Positions 52,777 to 60,773 of a stretch of 64,000 nt of DNA are shown here, in pieces. Every line of letters starts with the position of its first letter. Positions within the stretch are counted from its first letter, which is position 1. Position numbers and translations under genes: made by a program. This DNA is from Gammaproteobacteria bacterium HGW-Gammaproteobacteria-13 (GTDB taxonomy: Bacteria; Pseudomonadota; Gammaproteobacteria; Pseudomonadales; Pseudomonadaceae): the NCBI GenBank assembly GCA_002840155.1, contig PGZH01000006.1, forward strand, positions 186,001 to 250,000, in the 5' to 3' direction. The notes under the pieces are model-generated. The model searched no databases. It was given only the letters and a program-made list of their open reading frames with translations, and was not told the origin of the DNA.

Positions 52777-54195
52777 ATGAACCCGACGACCATGAAACGC
52801 TATTTCTCGCTGGCTCTCGGCAGCCTGCTCGCAACCTGTGCGCAAGTCGCTTTGGCTGCCGCTCCGGCGGAGAAAAAGGAAGAGTGCACGGATCTGCAGT
52901 GCCTGATCTGCCCTGGGCTAAGCTCGCCGGCCGAGTACGCCGAAGGCAACATGAAGCTGCTCAAGCAAATCGTGCCAGGCCGTGATCGCTGGCTGTTTCG
53001 CTCGGAAGTCGACCTGACCAACGACTTCGGCATCCCTGCCGCAATGCAGCCGGAGTTCGCCCGCTTGATGCGCGCCTTTGCCAACCACGGCACACAGGTC
53101 GCCATGGCAATACAACCAACCCGCGGCCTGATGCACCGCGCCCAGTTGCTGCCAGGGCAGACACACGGCTTTGACTATCAACTGGCCAGCGGCAATCTGA
53201 GCCGGTTCCTGCAGCAGATGCGCGATGCTGGAGCCATTGTCCCGGACATCATGAGCCTGGTGGAACAACCGCCGAAGGACTTCTTCTTCCGCCGTGACCA
53301 CCACTGGACCCCCGTTGGTGCGCAGACTACCGCCAAGGTCACCGCCGATGCCATTCGCCAGCACCCGGTCTATGCCCAGCTACCGCGCAAGGGCTATACA
53401 ACCGAACAGAGCCTGACCCTGTACAAAGACGGCACCCTCAACCTGGGCTTGTCGACCATTTGCGGTAACCACTTCGGCTACCAGTTCGTGCCTGGCTACC
53501 AGACCGTCCCGGAAAGCAACGATGCGGCCCAGTTGTTCGAAGAGCAGCCAGACCCGGAAATCGTCCTGGTCGGTACCAGTAACTCCGCCGCCCGTGAAGA
53601 TGAAACCAAGCAGTTCAACTTCGACGGCTTTCTCAAGGATTACCTGGGCAGTGACCTGATCAACTACGCCCTGCCCGGTGCCGGCCAGGACGGTTCGCTG
53701 CTGGAATACCTGCTCTCGACCAATTACAACCCGGACAAGGCGCCCAAGCTGATTGTCTGGGAACTGCCCGCCAACTACCGCTTGGATGGCGAGCTGACCT
53801 ACCGCCAGCTGATCCCGGCTGTGAATGGCGGCTGTAAAGCCAGTGAGAACGTACTGGAAGGCAAGATTGAGCGCCCGAGCATGGCCCTCAATGATCGCCT
53901 GGAACTGCTCAGTAACGCCGGCGAAGGGCGCAAGGCCCTGAAAGGCCTGGAGGCAGTGCTCGACATCCGCATCAGCGACCCCAACATCAAGAACTTCTAC
54001 ATCATTGCCTATTACGACAATGGCGCACGCGACAAGGTGTGGTTCCGCCGTGAAGCCATCGTCACGGGCGGCCAGTACTACCTGGAGCTCAGCCGCGCGG
54101 CAGAGTTTCGTGATGCCAACCTGCTGTCGGTGTTCCTCGAACCGACTCAGGTCGTCGAGCAGCCGTTCCAGGTTGAGACAAAACTATGCCTTTGA
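52777..54195 (+). CDS. algX: AlgX, alginate O-acetyltransferase with SGNH fold
   Basis: This 472-residue periplasmic enzyme performs the terminal acetyl transfer to the polymer and is part of the export complex. After a signal peptide (LALGSLLATCAQVALA) it shows DRWLFRSEVDL, AIQPTRGLMHRAQL, the Asp-His pair in FFRRDHHWTPVGAQTT, the nucleophile Ser in LVGTSNSAARED, and the Cys in ICGNHFGYQ. A beta-sandwich module for carbohydrate binding ends the protein. A start at 52792 is possible. It overlaps algL by 10 bases. Confidence 0.92.
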   Translation: MNPTTMKRYFSLALGSLLATCAQVALAAAPAEKKEECTDLQCLICPGLSSPAEYAEGNMKLLKQIVPGRDRWLFRSEVDLTNDFGIPAAMQPEFARLMRAFANHGTQVAMAIQPTRGLMHRAQLLPGQTHGFDYQLASGNLSRFLQQMRDAGAIVPDIMSLVEQPPKDFFFRRDHHWTPVGAQTTAKVTADAIRQHPVYAQLPRKGYTTEQSLTLYKDGTLNLGLSTICGNHFGYQFVPGYQTVPESNDAAQLFEEQPDPEIVLVGTSNSAAREDETKQFNFDGFLKDYLGSDLINYALPGAGQDGSLLEYLLSTNYNPDKAPKLIVWELPANYRLDGELTYRQLIPAVNGGCKASENVLEGKIERPSMALNDRLELLSNAGEGRKALKGLEAVLDIRISDPNIKNFYIIAYYDNGARDKVWFRREAIVTGGQYYLELSRAAEFRDANLLSVFLEPTQVVEQPFQVETKLCL

Positions 54196-55295
54196 GCACG
54201 TCGACCCGCCGCATGGCGCTAGCCCTGCTGCTCGCTAGCCCGCTGAGCGCCAGCGCCGCACAATCGATCTGGGCTAACCAATCGACCGCAGCGGCGCGAC
54301 TGGTCACGGACTACCGCAGCGAGCGGTGCCCGAAAAAACCGCCAGCCGCCTATACCGGACATCTGCAACTCGACAGCAAGTACGACCAGCGCGACGCGAG
54401 CAAAACCAAGCTGGTTCAGCGCCAGAGCAAGGACACCCAGCGCATCCGCAAACAGGTACAACAGTACATCGGCGGCCTGGTCAAAGCCGGCCAGGTGTTC
54501 CAACGCACCCGCAAGGCCAGCGAAGCCAATACCGCACTGGCCTGCCTGGATCAGTGGCTGGATGCCTGGGCCAACAAATCCGCGCTGCTCAGCGATGATG
54601 CCAGCAAGACCGGCGTCGCTTCGCGCAAATGGGCTCTGGCCGCCATCGCCTCGACGTTGCTCAAGGTGCAAGCCCTGAGTGATCAGCGCTACCAGCTGAG
54701 CGAGGCCCAGGCGCGCTGGCTTGGCCAGCTATCAGACAAAGTGGTCGCGGAATACGAACCGCGCCGCTATGACCCTGGCATCTACTTCAACAACCACGAC
54801 TACTGGGCGGCATGGGCTGTCGCGGCCACGGGCATGCTGCTCAACGATGACAAGGCGCTGGCATGGGCCGATGTTGCCTTGCGCCGCGCCTTTACCCAGC
54901 TCACCCCAGGCCAGGGCGATTACGACTACCTGCCACTGGAAGTCGCACGGGACCGCTTGGCGGCCGACTACAGCCACTACGCGCTGGTACCTCTGGTGCT
55001 GTTGGTGGAAGCCGCCGAACTGAACAACCGCGCGCTGACTGTGCAGGAGCGCGAGAAACTCGCCCGCCTTGCCAACTTTGCCGCCCGCGCCGTACTTGAG
55101 CCTGACACCCTGGTGGAACTGACGACGCGCCAGGAAGATGTCGGCGAACACAAGATGGTCTGGCTACTGCCCTTCCTCAGCCGCTACCCGCAGCACCAGT
55201 GGGCCCGACGCATGTACCAGGAGTACGGCGAAGACATAAACCACTACAGCCAGGTAGGCGGCGACCTCAAACCGCTTTACCCCCAGCTCAACTGA
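54186..55295 (+). CDS. algL: AlgL, periplasmic alginate lyase (PL5)
   Basis: This 369-residue (alpha/alpha)-barrel lyase clears stray alginate from the periplasm. It has a signal peptide (LALLLASPLSASA), the substrate-binding motif YFNNHDYWAAWAVAAT (NNHSYW in P. aeruginosa, so Ser is replaced by Asp here), KWALAAIAST and DYSHYALVPLVLLVE with the catalytic Tyr region. It cuts mannuronate-rich chains by beta-elimination. The ATG is inside the algX end. Confidence 0.92.
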   Translation: MPLSTSTRRMALALLLASPLSASAAQSIWANQSTAAARLVTDYRSERCPKKPPAAYTGHLQLDSKYDQRDASKTKLVQRQSKDTQRIRKQVQQYIGGLVKAGQVFQRTRKASEANTALACLDQWLDAWANKSALLSDDASKTGVASRKWALAAIASTLLKVQALSDQRYQLSEAQARWLGQLSDKVVAEYEPRRYDPGIYFNNHDYWAAWAVAATGMLLNDDKALAWADVALRRAFTQLTPGQGDYDYLPLEVARDRLAADYSHYALVPLVLLVEAAELNNRALTVQEREKLARLANFAARAVLEPDTLVELTTRQEDVGEHKMVWLLPFLSRYPQHQWARRMYQEYGEDINHYSQVGGDLKPLYPQLN

Positions 55296-55301
55296 CCCAG
55301 G

Positions 55302-56792
55302 ATGGAACCCATGTCACAGGCACTGTCCTTCTGCCGTTTCCTGCTGTTGGCGACCAGCTTCGCCTGCAGCCTCGCAGCCCAGTCCGCCCCGGCCGCACTG
55401 CACACGCTGGACCCGCAATGGCAGCAACAGCAACAGCAAGAGATTCGCCAACGCACCCTGAATGCAAGCCAGCCGCCGGCCTTCGACCTGCGCGCGCCAA
55501 CCGCGCGCGGCAGCGCCAGCCTGGAGCCGATGTACTCCGCCCAGGCCGGCAGCTGGCCTTTCGAACCCTTTGTGCATAACGGCCTGTTCCGCGCGATTGC
55601 CGGTTACCAGGCGCAGCACCCACGTGCCGTGGTGATTCGTGGTGGCGCCGTGACCCTGGCGCAACTGCAGGCCCAGCTGAACAACCCGCAAGTCCTGCGG
55701 CAGCATGAAGACGGTTACCTGCTCAGCTACCCGCTGATGATTGCCGAAGATGCCGCCCTGCTGATCGACAACCAGGTGCTCTACCTCTTCGGCCCCTCAG
55801 GCACCGCACTGATCAACCAGGGCCTGCTGCGTGCACAAGGATCGCGCCTGGAAAGCTGGAGCGACGGGCGCCCCCTGGCCACCGACCGCCCGACCCGCCC
55901 CTTTATCATGAACTGGGCCGGCAGCCGCCTGCAGGTTGATCATTCGCAGCTGGTAAAAATCGGCTACAACGCCAACTTTTCCCGCGGCATCAGCAGTGGC
56001 CTGAGCACTCAGCAATCGCCAAGCAGCCCGGCAGCCCGCATCGAAATAAGCAACAGCCACTTCGACGGCATGTCGACCCCACTTGAGCTGCGCCACAGCG
56101 ACGCACTGATCCGCGATAACCAGTTCAACAAGCAGCAGCAATACGCCATTGACCTTGGCAACAGCCGCTTCTTGATCGCCGACAACCGTATCGACGGTGT
56201 GCAGCACAACAGCGGCATCCGCATCAGTGGCAGCAGTAGCGGACGTATCCAGAACAACCTGATCTTGCACACCGGCAAAAGCGCCATCGAAGTCAGTGAT
56301 CAGGCCGGCGCCCTATTGATCAAGGGCAACCGCCTGGGCGCCTCGAATGGCTATGGCCTGATGCTGCGTCGACTCAACGGCAGCGCAGCCTTGCTGATCG
56401 AGGACAACCTGATTGCCAATAGCCGACTGAGTGCCATTGATGCCGGAGAGCTGAACGGCGCATTCATCCTCGGTAACCGCATTCTGTCGACGCCGGAATA
56501 CGCCATCAGTCTGCGTAACGCCCAGCTGACTGCCGGGCAGCTGGTGATCACCGGCAATACGCTGGAAGGCATCGGCAAGGCCATGATCCGCGTGGAAGGC
56601 ATGCAGAATACGGTGCTCGGGGACAATCACTACCGCGCCAACCCGCTGCTGCAAAACCTGCTGACCGGCGATCTGCTACCCCTGCAAAGCCAGGTGCTCG
56701 ACAGCACGGTGAGGCGCAACTGCCACCTGCAGATATCCCAGAGCCTGGCCGGGGCAGCCGACACCTCAGGTGCGCCCATCTGCAACAACTGA
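55302..56792 (+). CDS. algG: AlgG-like right-handed beta-helix protein lacking the DPHD catalytic motif
   Basis: This 496-residue periplasmic protein has a signal peptide and a parallel beta-helix of NxL/NxI repeats (IEISNSHFDG, IRDNQFN, IADNRIDG, IQNNLILHTG, IKGNRLGA, IEDNLIAN). AlgG epimerases convert mannuronate to guluronate with a DPHD motif inside a helix turn (YGIDPHD then RS, IIADN). Here the same turn reads YAIDLGNSRFLIADN, so Pro-His-Asp is gone and the turn is shorter (Asp about residue 284). No DPH occurs elsewhere. It should be epimerase-dead but may retain the structural, polymer-protecting role of AlgG. It is the last gene of the operon, not sixth. ATG 55302; 55311 is an alternative. 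Confidence 0.82.
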   Translation: MEPMSQALSFCRFLLLATSFACSLAAQSAPAALHTLDPQWQQQQQQEIRQRTLNASQPPAFDLRAPTARGSASLEPMYSAQAGSWPFEPFVHNGLFRAIAGYQAQHPRAVVIRGGAVTLAQLQAQLNNPQVLRQHEDGYLLSYPLMIAEDAALLIDNQVLYLFGPSGTALINQGLLRAQGSRLESWSDGRPLATDRPTRPFIMNWAGSRLQVDHSQLVKIGYNANFSRGISSGLSTQQSPSSPAARIEISNSHFDGMSTPLELRHSDALIRDNQFNKQQQYAIDLGNSRFLIADNRIDGVQHNSGIRISGSSSGRIQNNLILHTGKSAIEVSDQAGALLIKGNRLGASNGYGLMLRRLNGSAALLIEDNLIANSRLSAIDAGELNGAFILGNRILSTPEYAISLRNAQLTAGQLVITGNTLEGIGKAMIRVEGMQNTVLGDNHYRANPLLQNLLTGDLLPLQSQVLDSTVRRNCHLQISQSLAGAADTSGAPICNN

Positions 56793-56860
56793 GTTCCTGA
56801 GGTAAAGGCGCAGCGACAGCAGGATTGAGCTGCGCTCAGGCCTCGGGCAAGCTGGGCGGC

Positions 56861-57682
56861 ATGGATAATCCCGACTTCCCCGATGACGCCCAGCAGACCG
56901 AGCGCACCCGCGCCACGGTGATGCGCTATCACTACAGCTGGAAAGACCGCGACCTCGACGCCGTGATGGCGCTGTATCACCCGGATATCCAGTACCACGA
57001 CTTCTTCCAGCAGCGCTGCATGGGCTTTGCCGAGCTGCGCGAGTACGTGCGCCACAACCTGCCGCGCCAGCCCGGTGAAGCCCTGGAGCACACCGACCGC
57101 ATCCGCATCGACGGCCATACCGCGTTTATCCAGTACCGCATCAGCCTGCACGGCAGCGGCGGCCTGCTGGCGTTTCGCACCGGCGAGGCGATTACCGTGC
57201 GCGACGGCCTGATCTGGCGCATCCATGAATACGCCACGCTGATGCGTGAAGAGCGCGAGCTATCCGCCGCCAGTGATTCCCGCCCAGCCCTTAGCCGCCT
57301 AGGTCTTAGCGCCCGCCAGCTGGGCCTGTTGGCGCAGGACCTGGAAGACTATATGCAGCGCGCCCAGGCCTACCTCGACCCGCAGCTCAGTCTGCCGCAG
57401 GTCGCCGCAGCCACCGGCTACAGCCGCAACCAGATCTCCCACCTGCTCAACCAGGTGCTCGGCCAGAGCTTCTACCGCTATATCAACCACAAGCGCTTGC
57501 AGCACCTGCTCGCCAGCCTGGAGGCCGGCAACGACCTGCAGCGCATCGATGAGCTGGCCTTCGCCGCCGGCTTCAATTCGCTCTCGGCGTTCTACAGCTG
57601 CTTCCGCCGGCACACCGGCATGTCGCCCAAGGCCTACCTCAAACAAATTTCCTTGCGGGCACGCACACAAGACAAGCCCTGA
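56861..57682 (+). CDS. AraC-family regulator with SnoaL-like sensor domain
   Basis: This 273-residue protein has an N-terminal SnoaL/NTF2-like domain (about 15-125: HYSWKDRDLDAVMALYHPDIQYHDFF, FIQYRISLHGSG) and a C-terminal AraC DNA-binding domain (about 165-270: LSLPQVAAATGYSRNQISHLLNQ, IDELAFAAGFNSLSAFYSCFRRHTGMSPKAYL). It probably controls the oxidase, cupin and binding-protein genes that follow. ATG 56861 is the first Met with family-like sequence; a TTG at 56825 in frame is less likely. It follows algG by 68 bases but is functionally separate. Confidence 0.85.
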   Translation: MDNPDFPDDAQQTERTRATVMRYHYSWKDRDLDAVMALYHPDIQYHDFFQQRCMGFAELREYVRHNLPRQPGEALEHTDRIRIDGHTAFIQYRISLHGSGGLLAFRTGEAITVRDGLIWRIHEYATLMREERELSAASDSRPALSRLGLSARQLGLLAQDLEDYMQRAQAYLDPQLSLPQVAAATGYSRNQISHLLNQVLGQSFYRYINHKRLQHLLASLEAGNDLQRIDELAFAAGFNSLSAFYSCFRRHTGMSPKAYLKQISLRARTQDKP

Positions 57683-57735
57683 TCGACCTCCTAGTCTCTG
57701 CGCATCGCATAGTGATTGACTGCTGGAGATCGACG

Positions 57736-59142
57736 ATGAGCCCATGGCGCTCCCTCAGCCTGTGGATGGATCAACTGGACGAACCGCTGACCGCCCGCCC
57801 CGCGCTGACCGAAGACCTGCAAGCCGATGTGGCCATTATCGGAGCGGGCTATACCGGCCTGTGGACCGCCTACTACCTCAAGCGCAAAGCACCACAGCTG
57901 CGCATCGTCATCCTCGAAGGCGAGATTGCCGGCTTCGGCGCCTCCGGGCGCAACGGCGGCTGGCTGATGGGCAACCTGCTCGGCCAGGACAGCCTGCTCG
58001 CCGACCAGCCCAGCGCCGCGCGCCAAAGCGCCTATGCCCTGCTGCACGGCATTCCCGATGAAGTCGCCAGCGTGCTGCAGCGTGAACAGATCGCCTGCGA
58101 TTACCGCAAAGCCGGGGTGCTGTATTGCGCCGCGCGCTACCCGGAGCAGTTGACCAGCCTGCGCCAGCACCTGGCCGAGCTGCGCGATCTGGGCCTGGAT
58201 GAACACGACTACCGCTGGTTGACGCCCTTCGATCTGGGCAAACAGCTGCAGCTGGCCAACGCCTTCGGCGCCATCTACACCCCGCACTGCGCGACCATCC
58301 AGCCGGCCAAGCTGGTGCGCGGCCTGGCGCGCTGCGTGGCGGCCATGGGCGTCGAACTGTATGAACAGAGCCGGGTAATCGACTGGCAAACCGGCCTGGT
58401 GCGTACCGCCAGCGGCAGTGTGCGCGCTGACTGGATCGTCCCGGCCGTGGAAGGCTATGCCGCCAGCCTGCCGCCCCTGGGCAACCATCAACTACCGGTG
58501 CAGAGCCTGCTGGTGGCCACCGAACCGCTGCCCAAGGAAGTCTGGGCCGACATCGGCCTGGAGCGCGGTCAGGCCTTCAGCGAGAACAGCCGCCAGGTCA
58601 CCTACGGCCAGCGCAGCGCCGACGACCGCCTGGTGTTTGGCGCCCGTGGCGGTTATCGCTTTGGCGGCCAGCTGCGCCACGACTTCAACCTCAGTGAGGA
58701 CGAGCGCGACCTGCGCCGCTACCTGTTCGGCGAGCTGTTCCCGCAGCTCAAGCAAGTACGCATCACCCACGCCTGGGGCGGCAATCTGGGCATGGCGCGG
58801 CGCTTTCGCCCGCACATGCTGGTGGACCGCAGCAATGGCATCGCCCTGTCCGGAGGTTACGGCGGCGAGGGCGTCGGCGCCAGCAACCTCGGCGGACGCA
58901 CCCTGGCGGACCTGATTCTCAACCAGCAGAGCGAGCTGACCCGCCAGCCCTGGGTGCTAGGCGACCAGCCACTCAGCCGCCTGCCGCGCTGGGAGCCGGA
59001 ACCCCTGCGCTGGCTCGGCTACAACGCGATCATCCAGAGCTTCGTGCACGAAGACCATGTGCTGGCCAACCCAGACAGCGCGCCCTGGCGGCGCAAGCTG
59101 GCCAGCAGCCTGGCCGGCACCATGGAAAAATTTATGCGTTAA
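57736..59142 (+). CDS. FAD-dependent amine oxidase, PuuB-like
   Basis: This 468-residue flavoprotein of the DAO family has the FAD motif VAIIGAGYTGLWTAYYL near residue 32 and GFGASGRNGGWLMGN; YCAARYPEQLTSL and GNLGMARRFRPHM fit gamma-glutamylputrescine oxidase-like enzymes. The C-terminal GGYGGEGVGASNLGGRTLADLI closes the FAD site. The true substrate is unknown, but the adjacent polyamine-binding protein and cupin point to an amine. ATG 57736 is preceded by CTGGAGAT. Confidence 0.85.
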   Translation: MSPWRSLSLWMDQLDEPLTARPALTEDLQADVAIIGAGYTGLWTAYYLKRKAPQLRIVILEGEIAGFGASGRNGGWLMGNLLGQDSLLADQPSAARQSAYALLHGIPDEVASVLQREQIACDYRKAGVLYCAARYPEQLTSLRQHLAELRDLGLDEHDYRWLTPFDLGKQLQLANAFGAIYTPHCATIQPAKLVRGLARCVAAMGVELYEQSRVIDWQTGLVRTASGSVRADWIVPAVEGYAASLPPLGNHQLPVQSLLVATEPLPKEVWADIGLERGQAFSENSRQVTYGQRSADDRLVFGARGGYRFGGQLRHDFNLSEDERDLRRYLFGELFPQLKQVRITHAWGGNLGMARRFRPHMLVDRSNGIALSGGYGGEGVGASNLGGRTLADLILNQQSELTRQPWVLGDQPLSRLPRWEPEPLRWLGYNAIIQSFVHEDHVLANPDSAPWRRKLASSLAGTMEKFMR

Positions 59143-59153
59143 CGGAGAGTTTC

Positions 59154-59495
59154 ATGAGCATCGAACACTTCAAGAACACCGCCCAAATGCCCCTGACGGA
59201 CGTCAGCCCGGTCGCCGTACCACTTAGCGAGCCGGTGGCCATCACCAGCAGCCAGGGCATCGAGCATGCCGACGGCGTCGCAGCCGGCATCTGGGAATGC
59301 ACACCCGGACGTTGGCGCCGGCAGATCGCCCAGCAGGAGTTCTGCCACTTTATCGCCGGCCGCTGCACCTTCACCCCGGATGGCGGCGAGCCCATGCAGA
59401 TCCAGGCTGGTGACGCCCTGCTAATGCCGGCCAACACCTTCGGCGTGTGGGACATCACGGAAACCGTGCGCAAGAGTTTCGTCCTGCTCAAATAA
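59154..59495 (+). CDS. Cupin domain protein (ureidoglycine aminohydrolase-like)
   Basis: This 113-residue small beta-barrel cupin of the cupin_3 type has GIWECTPGRWRRQIAQQEFCHFIAGRCTFTPDGGEPMQIQAGDALLMPANTFGVW. The pattern places the metal-ligand His and Cys region around EFCHFIAG; the second motif ends in PANTFGVWDI. It is cotranscribed with the PuuB-like oxidase, 11 bases downstream; small cupins beside such oxidases are common in Pseudomonas amine catabolic operons. Function not known. Confidence 0.82.
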   Translation: MSIEHFKNTAQMPLTDVSPVAVPLSEPVAITSSQGIEHADGVAAGIWECTPGRWRRQIAQQEFCHFIAGRCTFTPDGGEPMQIQAGDALLMPANTFGVWDITETVRKSFVLLK

Positions 59496-59573
59496 CCCGG
59501 CCCAGCGCAGGCCAACGCTATTCACTTGCTACTGCCACTTCGACAACACCGATAAAAACGATGAGGTACTCCC

Positions 59574-60650
59574 ATGCTGAAGAAATTGCTTCCTCTGCTG
59601 CTGCTCAGCAGCGTCAGCCAGGCCGCAGAAACCGTGCGCATCTACAACTGGACCGACTACATCGCCCCCGACACCCTCAAGCAATTCGAGCAAAGCAGCG
59701 GCATCAGCAGCCACTACGATGTGTACGACAGCAATGAAACCCTCGACGCCAAACTGATGGCAGGGCGCTCGGGTTACGACGTGGTGTTCCCGTCCAACCA
59801 CTATATGGCCCGGCAGATCCAGGGCGGCGCACTGAAGAAGCTCGACAAGAGCCGCCTACCGGGCTGGAACAACCTCAACCCGATTTTGATGAAAGCCTTG
59901 GAAACCAACGACCCCGGCAACCAGTACGGCTTCCCCTACCTGTGGGGCAGCACCGGCATTGGCTACAACGTCGCCAAGGTGCGCGAAGTGCTCGGAGAAG
60001 ATGTACCGCTCGATTCCTGGGACCTGATCTTCAAGCCCGAATACCTGGCCAAGCTCAGCCAGTGCGGCGTGGCGATTCTCGACAACGGCCCGGAACTGCT
60101 GCCCATCGCCTTGCATTACCTGGGGCTGCCGCACCACAGCCAGAACCTTGAGGACTACCAAAAGGCCGAAGAGCTGCTGCTGGAGATGCGCAAGAACGTG
60201 CGCTATTTCCACTCATCCAAGTACGTCGGCGACCTGGCCAATGGCGATATCTGTATGGCCGTGGGCTTCTCCGGCGACATCATGCAGGCCGACAACCGCG
60301 CCACTGAGGCGAACAACGGTATCAGCATCAACTACGTGATCCCTAAGGAAGGCACGCCGATCTGGTTCGACATGGTCACCATGCCCGCCGACAGCAATAA
60401 CGAGCAGGCCGCCTACGCCTTTATGAACTACCTGCTGCAGCCCGAGGTAATCGCGCAGATCACCAATCACGTGCAATACGCCAATGGCAACAGCGCCGCC
60501 GACAGCCTGGTCGACCCCAAGCTGAAAGCCGATGCCACCGTTTACCCACCGCAGGATGCGATGGACAACCTCTACGCCCTGGAAGCCATGCCCCTGAAGA
60601 TCGACCGCGTGCGCACGCGCATCTGGAGCAAGGTCAAAAGCGGGATCTAA
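59574..60650 (+). CDS. Polyamine ABC transporter substrate-binding protein, PotF/SpuD-like
   Basis: This 358-residue periplasmic protein has a signal peptide (LLPLLLLSSVSQA) and the PotF signature RIYNWTDYIAPDTLKQF. NETLDAKLMAGRSGYDVVFPSNHYMARQ, YLWGSTGIGYNV, and VGFSGDIMQA complete the putrescine-binding fold with Trp/Tyr and Asp lining the pocket. No permease or ATPase genes follow; it may use transporters encoded elsewhere. A strong terminator ends this operon. Confidence 0.92.
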   Translation: MLKKLLPLLLLSSVSQAAETVRIYNWTDYIAPDTLKQFEQSSGISSHYDVYDSNETLDAKLMAGRSGYDVVFPSNHYMARQIQGGALKKLDKSRLPGWNNLNPILMKALETNDPGNQYGFPYLWGSTGIGYNVAKVREVLGEDVPLDSWDLIFKPEYLAKLSQCGVAILDNGPELLPIALHYLGLPHHSQNLEDYQKAEELLLEMRKNVRYFHSSKYVGDLANGDICMAVGFSGDIMQADNRATEANNGISINYVIPKEGTPIWFDMVTMPADSNNEQAAYAFMNYLLQPEVIAQITNHVQYANGNSAADSLVDPKLKADATVYPPQDAMDNLYALEAMPLKIDRVRTRIWSKVKSGI

Positions 60651-60680
60651 GCCGTCGTAGATATAAAATCACAACCCATA

Positions 60681-60716
60681 AAAAGCCCCCGCCAACATAA
60701 GTTGGCGGGGGCTTTT
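60681..60716. terminator. Bidirectional rho-independent terminator
   Basis: A perfect 16-bp stem AAAAGCCCCCGCCAAC with loop ATAA and matching right arm ends in TTTT. It terminates the PotF-like gene and, read leftwards, the LasA-like gene that stops at 60774. Confidence 0.92.
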
Positions 60717-60773
60717 CCAATTACGCCACCCTTAATTCTTGGCTGGAGCCTAAAGGCATACCGCCAAATACGG

